A stretch of DNA of 64,000 nucleotides from an uncultured Saprospiraceae bacterium (GTDB lineage: Bacteria > Bacteroidota > Bacteroidia > Chitinophagales > Saprospiraceae): the NCBI GenBank assembly GCA_938045585.1, contig CALIAU010000014.1, positions 62,001 to 126,000 on the forward strand, read 5' to 3'. Shown piece after piece: positions 8,959 to 17,600 of the stretch. Numbering within the stretch: the first letter of the stretch is position 1; each line of letters starts with the position of its first letter. Position numbers and translations under genes: made by a program. The notes beneath the pieces were generated by a model that saw only the letters and a program-made list of their open reading frames with translations, was not told the DNA's origin and ran no database searches.

Positions 8959-9459
8959 TTATTTATTATTAAGTAGAGTATTCATACGTTCCAGTACATT
9001 GTATACTGCAGGACAATATATGGCATTGATGGCATGCCACTCTTTTCCATCTTTGAAAATAGACTGTTCCGTATGTGGGTACTCTCTGCAAGCTTCAGGT
9101 CTAAATTCATAAATACTACATGCATTATCATCTTGAAGAAAAACACAGGGGCTGGTCTTAAATACTAAGTCCCCATCGTCGTCGATAGTTGTATATTCTT
9201 TTTCAAATTGCTTTTTGCTGAGTCCTAAATGCTTAGATAATCGTTTGACATCTGACTTTAGTAGTTGAGGCGGAATACTCTTACAACAGTTTGCACAGTC
9301 CATGCAACTCATTTCCTTAAAGACCTGATCTTGCACCTCTCCTACCTTTTTGAATATTTTCTTATTCTTCTTTTCGAATAAGTTTTTAACAATTTTTTTA
9401 TACGTCTTTTCAGATCGTACGTTTGCCTTTTTCCACTTTTCTATCAAATCTTTTTTCAT
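8959..9459 (-). CDS. YkgJ-family cysteine cluster protein
   Basis: 166 residues with the family's cysteine pattern: CMDCANCCKSIPP near residues 53-65, CVFLQDDNACSIYEFRPEACREYP near 105-130 and a final AIYCPAV. This pattern is thought to chelate zinc or an Fe-S cluster (known annotation: Fe-S oxidoreductase-like/YkgJ). Function is not established. The first 45 residues are very lysine-rich and probably helical. The stop lies four bases from the end of the convergent thioredoxin-like gene. Confidence 0.85.
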   Translation of the reverse strand: MKKDLIEKWKKANVRSEKTYKKIVKNLFEKKNKKIFKKVGEVQDQVFKEMSCMDCANCCKSIPPQLLKSDVKRLSKHLGLSKKQFEKEYTTIDDDGDLVFKTSPCVFLQDDNACSIYEFRPEACREYPHTEQSIFKDGKEWHAINAIYCPAVYNVLERMNTLLNNK

Positions 9460-9566
9460 GCCTATGCCAAATTGCTATTTTTTATTATTGTTCCTATTCA
9501 AATAATATTCCAAAAATAATATCATGTGATTCTTCTTAGCTTTTCATTGTATTAAATATCTATGCC

Positions 9567-10415
9567 CTACACCTTCTTATTCAATAAGAGACCTTCCTTG
9601 TTATATTCTAAAACTCCAGGAAAGCTGACATGATTTGCAAAATATAGAAACGACTTACCCGGATCCATTGCCTGTATGGATTGCAGAGATTGAGTCCAAA
9701 GTTCATCAACAGAATCATACATACTAGGAAGCTTGCTGTACTTCATTTGAAATCCATGTCGCAACGCATCCGCAAGGCAAATAAGTGTAGATCCTGCACT
9801 TTCTATTCTAAGGCAATAATGGTCTTCTCTATGTCCTGGACTTGGGAACATACTCAAGCCCCTGATGAATTCTTCTCCGTCCTTTACTAATTGTAATCGC
9901 TCTCCCAAACTTGGTAACACAACAGTTGCAAACCGTTCTTTCCCAGAATTACTACCTCTAATTGATTCAATAGGAAATACTCTCTTCAGGGCGTTAAATG
10001 CATTTTTTTGTAATGCATTTCGTTGTTCTTCATCCATCCAAAGCGCATAGGCTTTCTCAGCCATGATAATTTTTGCACGTTTAAATTGATGAAGACCACC
10101 TACATGATCACCATCCCCATGTGTTATAATTATTACATCTATGTCATTAGCTTTCAGTCCTATTTGTTCCATACAGCTCAGGAGTGCCCCCTTCCCTAAT
10201 CCAGTATCAATAAGAATTTTATATCCTTCTTGTTCAATGTATAAATAATTGAATCCTATTTCAACTTGACTATTTTTTGCTCCATGTTCTAGGTATGCAC
10301 TTAGTACTTCATCATGTTTGTCCTGGGTAAACTCGTCTACTATTGAAATATTCTTACTACTTTCTTCAAAACAAATACACGGTACATTTCCTATTTTAAA
10401 TTGATAAAATCTCAT
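9567..10415 (-). CDS. MBL-fold metallo-hydrolase with HxDxDH motif
   Basis: 282 residues of the metallo-beta-lactamase fold. The core motif is THGDGDHVGG (H99, D101, D103, H104), followed by SPGHREDH near residue 195, LADALRHG near 217 and a late NHVSFPG histidine. The second histidine of the classical HxHxDH motif is Asp here, so the first metal site should differ; similar variants exist in the lactonase-like branch. The likely role is hydrolysis of a small ester, lactone or phosphoester in the cytosol. It starts one base after the stop of the upstream alpha/beta hydrolase, so the two are probably translationally coupled. Confidence 0.85.
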   Translation of the reverse strand: MRFYQFKIGNVPCICFEESSKNISIVDEFTQDKHDEVLSAYLEHGAKNSQVEIGFNYLYIEQEGYKILIDTGLGKGALLSCMEQIGLKANDIDVIIITHGDGDHVGGLHQFKRAKIIMAEKAYALWMDEEQRNALQKNAFNALKRVFPIESIRGSNSGKERFATVVLPSLGERLQLVKDGEEFIRGLSMFPSPGHREDHYCLRIESAGSTLICLADALRHGFQMKYSKLPSMYDSVDELWTQSLQSIQAMDPGKSFLYFANHVSFPGVLEYNKEGLLLNKKV

Positions 10416-10416
10416 A

Positions 10417-11238
10417 CTACAGATAATCTAACAACCATTTTGAAATAACCTCTGGATATTCCATGGGAACCAGATGGCTTGCGAATGCAACATTTAGAAA
10501 GTGATTATGCCTTTGTCCTTTTTTCCATTTCTCCCAAAGCTCTTTGCTTATCACATCTGTTTCATCACCACGGACTGCATAAATAGGCAGCTTCAGCTCT
10601 AGAAGTTTATCAAATACGTGTAAAACAGTAGAGTAAATGCGTGCCTCCCATTCTTTAGAATAGCGCAAAACTTGCATACCTGTTTTTTCATCCTTCCTGG
10701 TTCCTGCATGTATATAATCCCACAGTGTATCGTCAGACAATCTTTTAAATACCTCTTTCTGTCTATAGGACTGAAATGCATTTTCTTTGGAGTACCATTC
10801 TGACTTTCTGTTCAAAGCTTTTTTAGCTATGGGTATTATATTTTTTCTAAAAGAGAGCGGTACTACCTGACTGAGATAGTCCACATATTTTGGAAAAAGG
10901 ACTGGATCAATTAGGATCAAGCGCGAAAATATATCTGGACGCTTATGGGCGGCTAATACACTAGCTACTGCGCCTAAGGAATGTCCCATTGCTATCACTT
11001 GGCTTAAGCCGTGATCTTCTATAGTTGTTATAAGCTCATCTGCTAATTCCTCCCAGGATCGGAACTTCTCATAATTTGAATTCTCTTGCAGGGGCTTCAT
11101 CAAGATTGCAAGCACTCTGTATTTTGGAGTAAGTGCTTCCAAAAGCTGTTTATATGCTCCTGGAGGATACCCATTTGCATGCGCAAAGAGAATTATCTCT
11201 CCTTCGCCTCCAAAATCTATAAGTGGAATTTTTGTCAT
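10417..11238 (-). CDS. Alpha/beta hydrolase
   Basis: 273 residues with an oxyanion HANGYPPGAY motif (residues 20-29), the nucleophile elbow GHSLGA (Ser87), an acid in RGDETD near residue 222 and a likely catalytic histidine in ASHLVP near 256. It is a cytosolic serine hydrolase of unknown substrate. The HANG oxyanion sequence is common among Bacteroidota esterases that keep company with fatty-acid genes. It is the first gene of a two-gene unit with the MBL hydrolase (1-base gap) and divergent from plsC. Joint action of the two hydrolases on one substrate is possible but unproven. Confidence 0.87.
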   Translation of the reverse strand: MTKIPLIDFGGEGEIILFAHANGYPPGAYKQLLEALTPKYRVLAILMKPLQENSNYEKFRSWEELADELITTIEDHGLSQVIAMGHSLGAVASVLAAHKRPDIFSRLILIDPVLFPKYVDYLSQVVPLSFRKNIIPIAKKALNRKSEWYSKENAFQSYRQKEVFKRLSDDTLWDYIHAGTRKDEKTGMQVLRYSKEWEARIYSTVLHVFDKLLELKLPIYAVRGDETDVISKELWEKWKKGQRHNHFLNVAFASHLVPMEYPEVISKWLLDYL

Positions 11239-11342
11239 ATTCTGCTCTCCTGATGCAAGTGCAAAAGTAGCTAAACATCTGCACTTTTAATTGTGGAGTT
11301 TTCATCATTTATACATTTAAACTTATCTTCGAACCTGAAGCA

Positions 11343-12077
11343 ATGATGATAATAAATTACATATTGAGTACACTGTATATCGTGTATTTCTTTTTATTTC
11401 TCTTCCTCTTCCACCCTATCCAGTGGATTGCTTTTCATGTATTTGGTCTTGGAGCACATAGAAAAACTGTAGATCTACTTAATTTTTTTCTACTGAGGGG
11501 AAGTCACCTCGTAGGATCTCGTATACAATATATTTCACCACAAAAAATAGAAGCAAACAGACCACTCATTATTATTGCAAATCACCAAAGCATGTATGAC
11601 ATTATAGGCATCATTTGGTTTTATAGAAAGCTCAAACCGATTTTTGTTTCTAAAGCCTCCTTGGCAAAGGGAATTCCAAGTATTTCTTTCAACTTGAGAA
11701 ACAGTAAGGCTGCTTTAATCAATAGAAAAGATCGAGAGCAAGCATTAACATCCATAACTTCACTCGGGAAATATATTGAAAAGACAAGACAAAGTGCTGT
11801 GATTTTTCCGGAAGGCACACGATCAAGAAAGGGTTTAAGAAAATTTTCAACGGGTGGTTTGGAAGTACTTCTAAAAAACGCGCCCAGTGCACATATACTA
11901 CCTGTTGCAGTCAATGGCACTGGTAAAATGGATGCATACAAGGTATACCCAGTAAATAGTTTTACAAAACTTTCATGGACAAGCTTGCCCATTTTTGATC
12001 CTAGCGGTATGTCAGCTGTAGAAGTTGCTGCAAAAGCGAAACAAGCGATTGCAGATGAACTTGAGCGACAGGATTAG
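11343..12077 (+). CDS. plsC: 1-acyl-sn-glycerol-3-phosphate acyltransferase
   Basis: 244 residues with an N-terminal membrane segment (residues 5-32), the acyltransferase motif NHQSMYD (H81, D86; NHxxxxD) and the FPEGTRS motif at residues 154-160. This matches PlsC/LPLAT enzymes that acylate lysophosphatidic acid to phosphatidic acid at the inner membrane. Two ATGs occur in tandem at 11343 and 11346. A near-consensus -7 box (TATCTTCG, 11324-11331) lies just upstream, giving a very short leader. Confidence 0.9.
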   Translation: MMIINYILSTLYIVYFFLFLFLFHPIQWIAFHVFGLGAHRKTVDLLNFFLLRGSHLVGSRIQYISPQKIEANRPLIIIANHQSMYDIIGIIWFYRKLKPIFVSKASLAKGIPSISFNLRNSKAALINRKDREQALTSITSLGKYIEKTRQSAVIFPEGTRSRKGLRKFSTGGLEVLLKNAPSAHILPVAVNGTGKMDAYKVYPVNSFTKLSWTSLPIFDPSGMSAVEVAAKAKQAIADELERQD

Positions 12078-12308
12078 AACTTGAAATACTTTCGGTCTAA
12101 TGCTATAAAATAAACTTTATACTTCATGTAGGTTTTACCTTCTTCAAAGTCAGGTTTTCTATGTATACTTCGACTTTTTTTCTTGATAAAAAAAGTAGCA
12201 AAAAAATCAAGTATGCTTGATTGCGCACGTAGGCAGGTTCTCAAATTCATAGCGTCGAGTGCTGCCCCGCTACCCACTTGTGAGAAACACGCAGCCCTCA
12301 TTCATAAA
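12078..12308. other. Intergenic stretch with a degenerate repeat, no gene
   Basis: Between the convergent plsC and M20 genes. It contains CTTGAT and ATCAAG arms flanking A-rich runs (12182-12211), then a GC-richer segment. Both strands have short frames (75 and 61 residues) with no start context or recognisable domain. The reverse translation FFATFFIKKKSR resembles a noncoding repeat I recall in other Bacteroidota. I see no RNA or protein gene. Confidence 0.35.
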
Positions 12309-13589
12309 TTATTGTCCCATATTCATATAATCCAGAGTCATATTACACATCATCTTTACACCAAGTAGGAGCCCTGACTCTACGATATAAAAATCAGGCG
12401 TATGGTGTCCTGTTGCTTCGGCAGCAGCAGGATCTTTCCCTCCTAAGAACCAATACAAACCTGGGACCTTCTGGGCGAAGAATGAAAAGTCTTCCGCACC
12501 TGTTCTTGCTGCTACTACACGTACATTATCTTCACCAGCTGTCTTGTACATCGTATCTATCATCTTACGTGTCAGCTCAGGATTATTATAGGTAACTGGA
12601 TATCCAATCTGAATATCTACATCTGCTACGGCTCCCGCACTTTCTGCAATAAGAGTTGCCGTACGTGTTATATCCGCATGAATTTTTTCTTGCATGCCCA
12701 CATCCAAGGTGCGAATTGTACCTACAAGTTCGCATTCTTCTGGGATGATATTATTACGGACACCTCCTTGTATCTTTCCTACCGAAATAACTGCCGCTTC
12801 CTTTGTTAACTCTGTTTGTCTACTTACAACCGTCTGTAAACCCATTATTATTTGTGCAGCTACTGTAATAGGATCTACCCCAGACCAGGGCCTGGATCCA
12901 TGCGCTTGCTTCCCTTTTACAGTAATAACAAATCTGTCAGAAGCTGCCATTGCTCCACCAATCTTGTAATCGACTCTATTTGCATCTAAGCCAGAACTGA
13001 TATGCTGTCCAAAAATTACATCCACTCCGTGCTTCTCTAGTACGCCTTCTTTGACCATCAGCTTAGCTCCTCCTTCTTCCCCTGGAGGGGCACCTTCTTC
13101 TGCTGGTTGAAAAATCAAAACAACTTTTCCCTTGAGCATCTTCTGTTTTGATTTTAATAATTTTGCTGCTCCTAGTAACATCGCAATGTGGGTATCATGA
13201 CCACAGGCATGCATTGTCCCTACATCTTCTCCTAAATAATTTGTCCTTTCTTTTGAAGCAAAGGGTATATCAACTCTCTCTACAACCGGTAGGCCATCAA
13301 TATCCGCACGCAGTCCTACTGTAGGTCCGGGCAGTCCTCCCTGTATTACACCTACGACACCGTGATGTGCGATTCCAGTTTCATGTTCAATATTCATTTC
13401 TTTTAAGCGCTCAGAAATATATTTTGCTGTATTCACTTCCCTATTCGATAATTCTGGGTACTGATGAAAATGTCGTCTCCATTCAATAACTTCAGATTCA
13501 ATGGCATCATACTCCGCAGATGCAATAGTTTGACTCATTATACTTGGAGTTAAAATTATAAGTAGGAAAAAGCACGCTAGGTATTTCAT
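12309..13589 (-). CDS. M20 family metallopeptidase/amidohydrolase, exported
   Basis: 426 residues with a cleavable signal peptide (MKYLACFFLLIILTPSIMSQ). It shows the M20D metal motifs: RADIDGLPV near residue 94, MHACGHDTH (C129, H131) and PAEEG (E164-E165), with a late HHTPDFYI histidine. Family members deacylate N-acyl amino acids or cleave dipeptides and aminoacyl conjugates using two metal ions. The signal peptide places it in the periplasm or outside, fitting breakdown of external peptides. A well-spaced promoter lies directly upstream. Confidence 0.93.
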   Translation of the reverse strand: MKYLACFFLLIILTPSIMSQTIASAEYDAIESEVIEWRRHFHQYPELSNREVNTAKYISERLKEMNIEHETGIAHHGVVGVIQGGLPGPTVGLRADIDGLPVVERVDIPFASKERTNYLGEDVGTMHACGHDTHIAMLLGAAKLLKSKQKMLKGKVVLIFQPAEEGAPPGEEGGAKLMVKEGVLEKHGVDVIFGQHISSGLDANRVDYKIGGAMAASDRFVITVKGKQAHGSRPWSGVDPITVAAQIIMGLQTVVSRQTELTKEAAVISVGKIQGGVRNNIIPEECELVGTIRTLDVGMQEKIHADITRTATLIAESAGAVADVDIQIGYPVTYNNPELTRKMIDTMYKTAGEDNVRVVAARTGAEDFSFFAQKVPGLYWFLGGKDPAAAEATGHHTPDFYIVESGLLLGVKMMCNMTLDYMNMGQ

Positions 13590-13606
13590 AGTTTGAATTT
13601 ATTTTC

Positions 13607-13636
13607 AAAAGATAAGAAATAATTAAAAACAAACAA
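13607..13636 (-). promoter_or_regulatory. Promoter of the M20 amidohydrolase
   Basis: On the minus strand a TTG (13634-13636) and TATCTTTT followed by G (13607-13614) are separated by exactly 19 bases, matching the Bacteroidota -33/-7 architecture. The -7 box deviates by one inserted T from TAnnTTTG. The leader would be about 10-15 bases. Confidence 0.5.
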
Positions 13637-13727
13637 GGCACATCATCTGCATCCCATTATTAAAATTAGTCTGTTTACAAGCTTGCATTTCACTTTTAAA
13701 AGCTAATATTATGACCTATTAAACACT

Positions 13728-14531
13728 ATGCCGAAAGAAGACAAGATTCTATACCATGAATTACATTCTGAATCTCCAGAATTTGATTGGATATTAATGA
13801 TTCATGGAGCTGGAGGAAGCACGGTGACATGGAAACGACAGATTCCAGAATTGCGCAAACGCTTTAATTTACTAGTTATTGATCTACCTGGTCATGGCCA
13901 AATGGCCAAATGGCCAAATACAGATAAGAAATACACTTGGGCTACCATTGCAAACAAGATTAAAGCAGTAATAGATCATCTGTCCATTAAAAAGTTTCAC
14001 ATCATTGGAGTTTCGGTAGGCACAGTGATCGCTTTACAAATGCGTGATATGTTTGTCCATCAGGTGAAATCAGTCATTATGCCTGGTTGTATTATCCAAC
14101 TTAACCCTAAGTTAAAGTTGATAGCTAATTCTAGCCTTATGATGGCCAAAGTAATCGGCTTCAGAGCGTTTTACAAAATGAGTGCCATGGTGATGATGCC
14201 AAGACAAAATCACAAAGTTTCTAGAGACGTATTCATTCGTGAATCCAAGGCATTGAGTATTGCTGAGTTTAAAAAGTGGACGAATATGTATTACACCTTA
14301 AATAAAACTCTAAAGCGATTATTCAAAGAAAAGTCAAATATCCCTCAGCTGATAGTTATGGGCGCGCAGGATCATTTGTTTTTAAATCCAGCCAAGCGAT
14401 ATGCTGACGTACATATGAATACCAGTATTCAAGTTATTGAAAAATGTGGCCATGTTGTGAGCATTGAAAAAGCAGATATCTTTAATGCCATGTGTCTAGA
14501 TTTCTACACAAAAAATAATTTTTCAATATAG
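13728..14531 (+). CDS. Alpha/beta hydrolase with octanucleotide repeat
   Basis: 267 residues, cytosolic. The family features are HGAGGSTVTW (oxyanion loop, residues 26-35), DLPGHG near 54-59, the nucleophile elbow GVSVG near 90-94 (Ser), an acid in GAQDHLF near 216 and the terminal histidine in CGHVVSIE near 244. The loop after DLPGHG is encoded by three perfect copies of an 8-base unit (13896-13919), so slippage would shift the frame early in the protein. The substrate is unknown. It is convergent with the large surface protein across a shared terminator. Confidence 0.87.
   Translation: MPKEDKILYHELHSESPEFDWILMIHGAGGSTVTWKRQIPELRKRFNLLVIDLPGHGQMAKWPNTDKKYTWATIANKIKAVIDHLSIKKFHIIGVSVGTVIALQMRDMFVHQVKSVIMPGCIIQLNPKLKLIANSSLMMAKVIGFRAFYKMSAMVMMPRQNHKVSRDVFIRESKALSIAEFKKWTNMYYTLNKTLKRLFKEKSNIPQLIVMGAQDHLFLNPAKRYADVHMNTSIQVIEKCGHVVSIEKADIFNAMCLDFYTKNNFSI
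13896..13919 (+). repeat. Three tandem copies of octamer GGCCAAAT inside a gene
   Basis: Three perfect contiguous copies at 13896-13903, 13904-13911 and 13912-13919, coding for GQMAKWPN in the loop after DLPGHG. Because the unit is not a multiple of three, gain or loss of one copy would truncate the hydrolase. Three copies is short for a phase-variable tract. Confidence 0.9.
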
Positions 14532-14540
14532 ATATAAAAA

Positions 14541-14567
14541 AAGAGGAACCCTATTTGGGCTCCTCTT
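14541..14567. terminator. Bidirectional rho-independent terminator
   Basis: The hairpin AAGAGGAaCCC / GGGcTCCTCTT encloses a TATTT loop, with A-tracts on the left and AAAAAA on the right, so each strand has a U-tract. It sits between the convergent alpha/beta hydrolase (ends 14531) and the large surface protein (ends 14611). Confidence 0.8.
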
Positions 14568-14610
14568 AAAAAACTTGCGGTCCGTTGAGATTGAGATTGA
14601 GTTTTGATTA

Positions 14611-17600
14611 TTACTGAATAATAATCATCTTACGCGTTGCCGTAAATGTACCGCTTTGCAACTGGTAATAAATAATTGCGTTGTTTCCTAGGTCCTCTTT
14701 ATTCAGAGTCATAGAATGTACGCCTTTGTCATAATCACCATTCATCTGACGAATCAATCGGCCAGCTACATCGAAGAATCGAATTGTAGTCTTACCTGCT
14801 TGACCTAGATTAAAGTGAATCGTAGTTGTTTCGCTAAATGGATTTGGCTGATTTTGGTGCAGCGCATATCCAAGGCTAGTATGTTCCTTATTACGTAGAG
14901 ATACGTTGATAACATTTAGCTCACTGGTCATATATGCTTCTGACCGTAATTGGTCTTCAACAAGCTCCAATGTAGTAGTTACATCTGTATCTAAAGTAAA
15001 TAATAAGGTACCCTCCGCAAAATCCATTGGTTCTAGAGAATGATAGCTTGTAGTAAGCGTCCCAGCTGCATTGATACCAAAGTTTTCAGTATTGACTTCA
15101 ATGGCAGCGGGAGTTACTCCAGTGACATTTCCAGCATTTCCAATGTGCATTGCGAATTGGTATCCATACACATCATTAAATCCTTCTCCTGCAATGAAAG
15201 CGATTTTTCCATCCTCCATTTGCTCTGTTACAAACTCAAGCGTTTGACCTGTTCTTGTGTCAGAAACAATGTTCGCGAAGTTTGGAGTAACACTTTCATT
15301 TACATCACCCACTTTTACACCTACAAAATCTTCTGATAGTAGGTTTTGCATCAAACCATTGATTTGAATCAATTCGCTAAATGGCCAAGGCTGAGTAGGA
15401 ATAAGCACCTGTGACTCATCCACAAATCTCCAACTTTTGTTTACTGGAAATTCTGGATAAATACCCAAGATTATCTTTCTTAACTCTACCAGATCAATTG
15501 CTGAAACAGACTGATCATTGTTAATATCAGCTGCAATGTACTTATACGGCGAATCAAATACTTGCGTACCTAAGATATGCTTTTGCATAAGTAAAATATC
15601 CAAAGTAGTGACACCATTTAAATGATCATTGTCTAACTCCGGAGTCAATGTATAGTTAAATAAAGCTGGATTATCATCAAATGCATATTGACCATTTTCA
15701 TCAGTATACTCTACCTTTGGAAATTCAGGTGAATTGCTACTAGCAACTACTTCCACATTTTCTACACTCTTGCCATCCTCCGTTCGTATTTTTCCTAATA
15801 CATCAAGTTTCGCTGCTGAGTTATCATCGCATGATCCTGTATTATCTACTAGGGTCAATGTTACAGTACAATAATCGTAATTATCTTTTTCGTCCCATAC
15901 AAAAATATCTAGCGTGATAGGTTCGCCAGCAACGGCTGGTAAATCATCACATGTAAACAATCTATAGGAACAGTTAGTATCTTCGTCAAATTTAGGATCT
16001 TCTTCCGGGCTGTCGTAGTTATCGTTAAATGTAAACTTCAATGTGGTAGAACAGTTATCAAAACTTCCGAGGTCAAAGTCGCAAGCCCATATTTCTAATT
16101 CTCCATTATCCATTAAAGCAGTACTTACATTCAAGCAATATGGTGTAGGGGGTTTATTGTCTACCACCATTAGGTTAGATGAACAGGATCCTCCATTTCC
16201 GCAGCCGTCTGTAACGTACCACTGAATGATATGATTGTTCATACTGCCTGGTATATCGCTATCCAAAGTAATTGATAACTCTTCTCCTGACATCGTAGGG
16301 GAGATGTAATTAGAGCTATTAAAAGGGACGAAACTAGAGTAGATCTCATCTACATTTCCGTCACCCCAGAAATCTATTGTAACTTCCCACTTAAGCCAAT
16401 TACTCATACAATTACCAATATCAGTTGCATTGGCTGTAATCGTAACATTCTTTGACTCACATGTAATTCCATCGTTATCATCATCCCAGAAGTCATCAGC
16501 CTCTACAGTGATATCTGTACAATTTACAATTGGAGCATTATTATCTTCTACTTTGATTGTTTGAATATGCTGCCATACACCATCAGATGACTCATCTAAG
16601 GGATCATCGGAATCATATACACACCAATCAATTACTGTAAATGAGTTTAGGATTTTGAAACATGCACCCGTTTCTATAAAGAAGGTATCACTATCCAGTG
16701 TATAGCCTACCTGCGCACATACATTCTCATCCCACGTAGGTATGTTCTCACCTAAGTCCTCACAGTCTACTGTCATATCCTGTGGCCATGTAATATCAAA
16801 GCCATTAAATGGATCTGCAGCTCCTACAGTGATTCGTTGTAAACAGGTCATATTTGTCCCAGTAATTCTCCAGGTTCTACGCACAACTCCAATTCCACAA
16901 TCATTGAGACCACTTGTGTTATCTGTATAACTTGTAGGCACATCTCCACAGCTTCCTGTAGCAGTGGGTCTACCCGTAAGATCAAGATCATCAATGTCAT
17001 CTGAACAGTCAATAGAAATATCATCAGGACACATAAGGCTTGTTGGCAACTTATCCTGTATAGTCGCTTCTACCATACATGTATTGTAGTTCCCAAAGGC
17101 ATCAACAACTATAAGTTCTATCATAATCGGATTGTCTGCAATGTCAGCACAACAAAACGCCTCATAGTCAAAATAGTCTATATTACCTACCTCAAAAGCA
17201 ACTTCTGGCATTGGAACATCTGGGTCATCACAGCCACCATCCATTCTTCTTACATAGATTTCTACATCTGTACAGTTATCATGCGAACCACTATTAAAAG
17301 ACTCAGCATATGCATGCGCCCATCCAAGTGTAGTTAATGAGATAACGGTAAATTCCTGACAAACAGGAACAGGTGGTGTATTATCCTCAAGATCCACTTC
17401 TGTAAAACAACTCGCCGTTCTTCCACAGGCATCACTTACCTCATACTGAATCCAAGACCTACCTAAGGGTAGATTAAAAATAACAGCATTGCTGGTAATA
17501 GGATACACAACATTCGTAAATGTATAGACAGCATCCGGTGGAGGATTTCCATTTGTATCAGCTAATAGAAAACCTACCTTATATGTCAGCGTAGAACAGG

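Noticed and set aside
12074-12301. 75-residue minus-strand ORF between plsC and the M20 gene.
   Set aside because: No homology recognised; it runs over a degenerate repeat seen in both directions.
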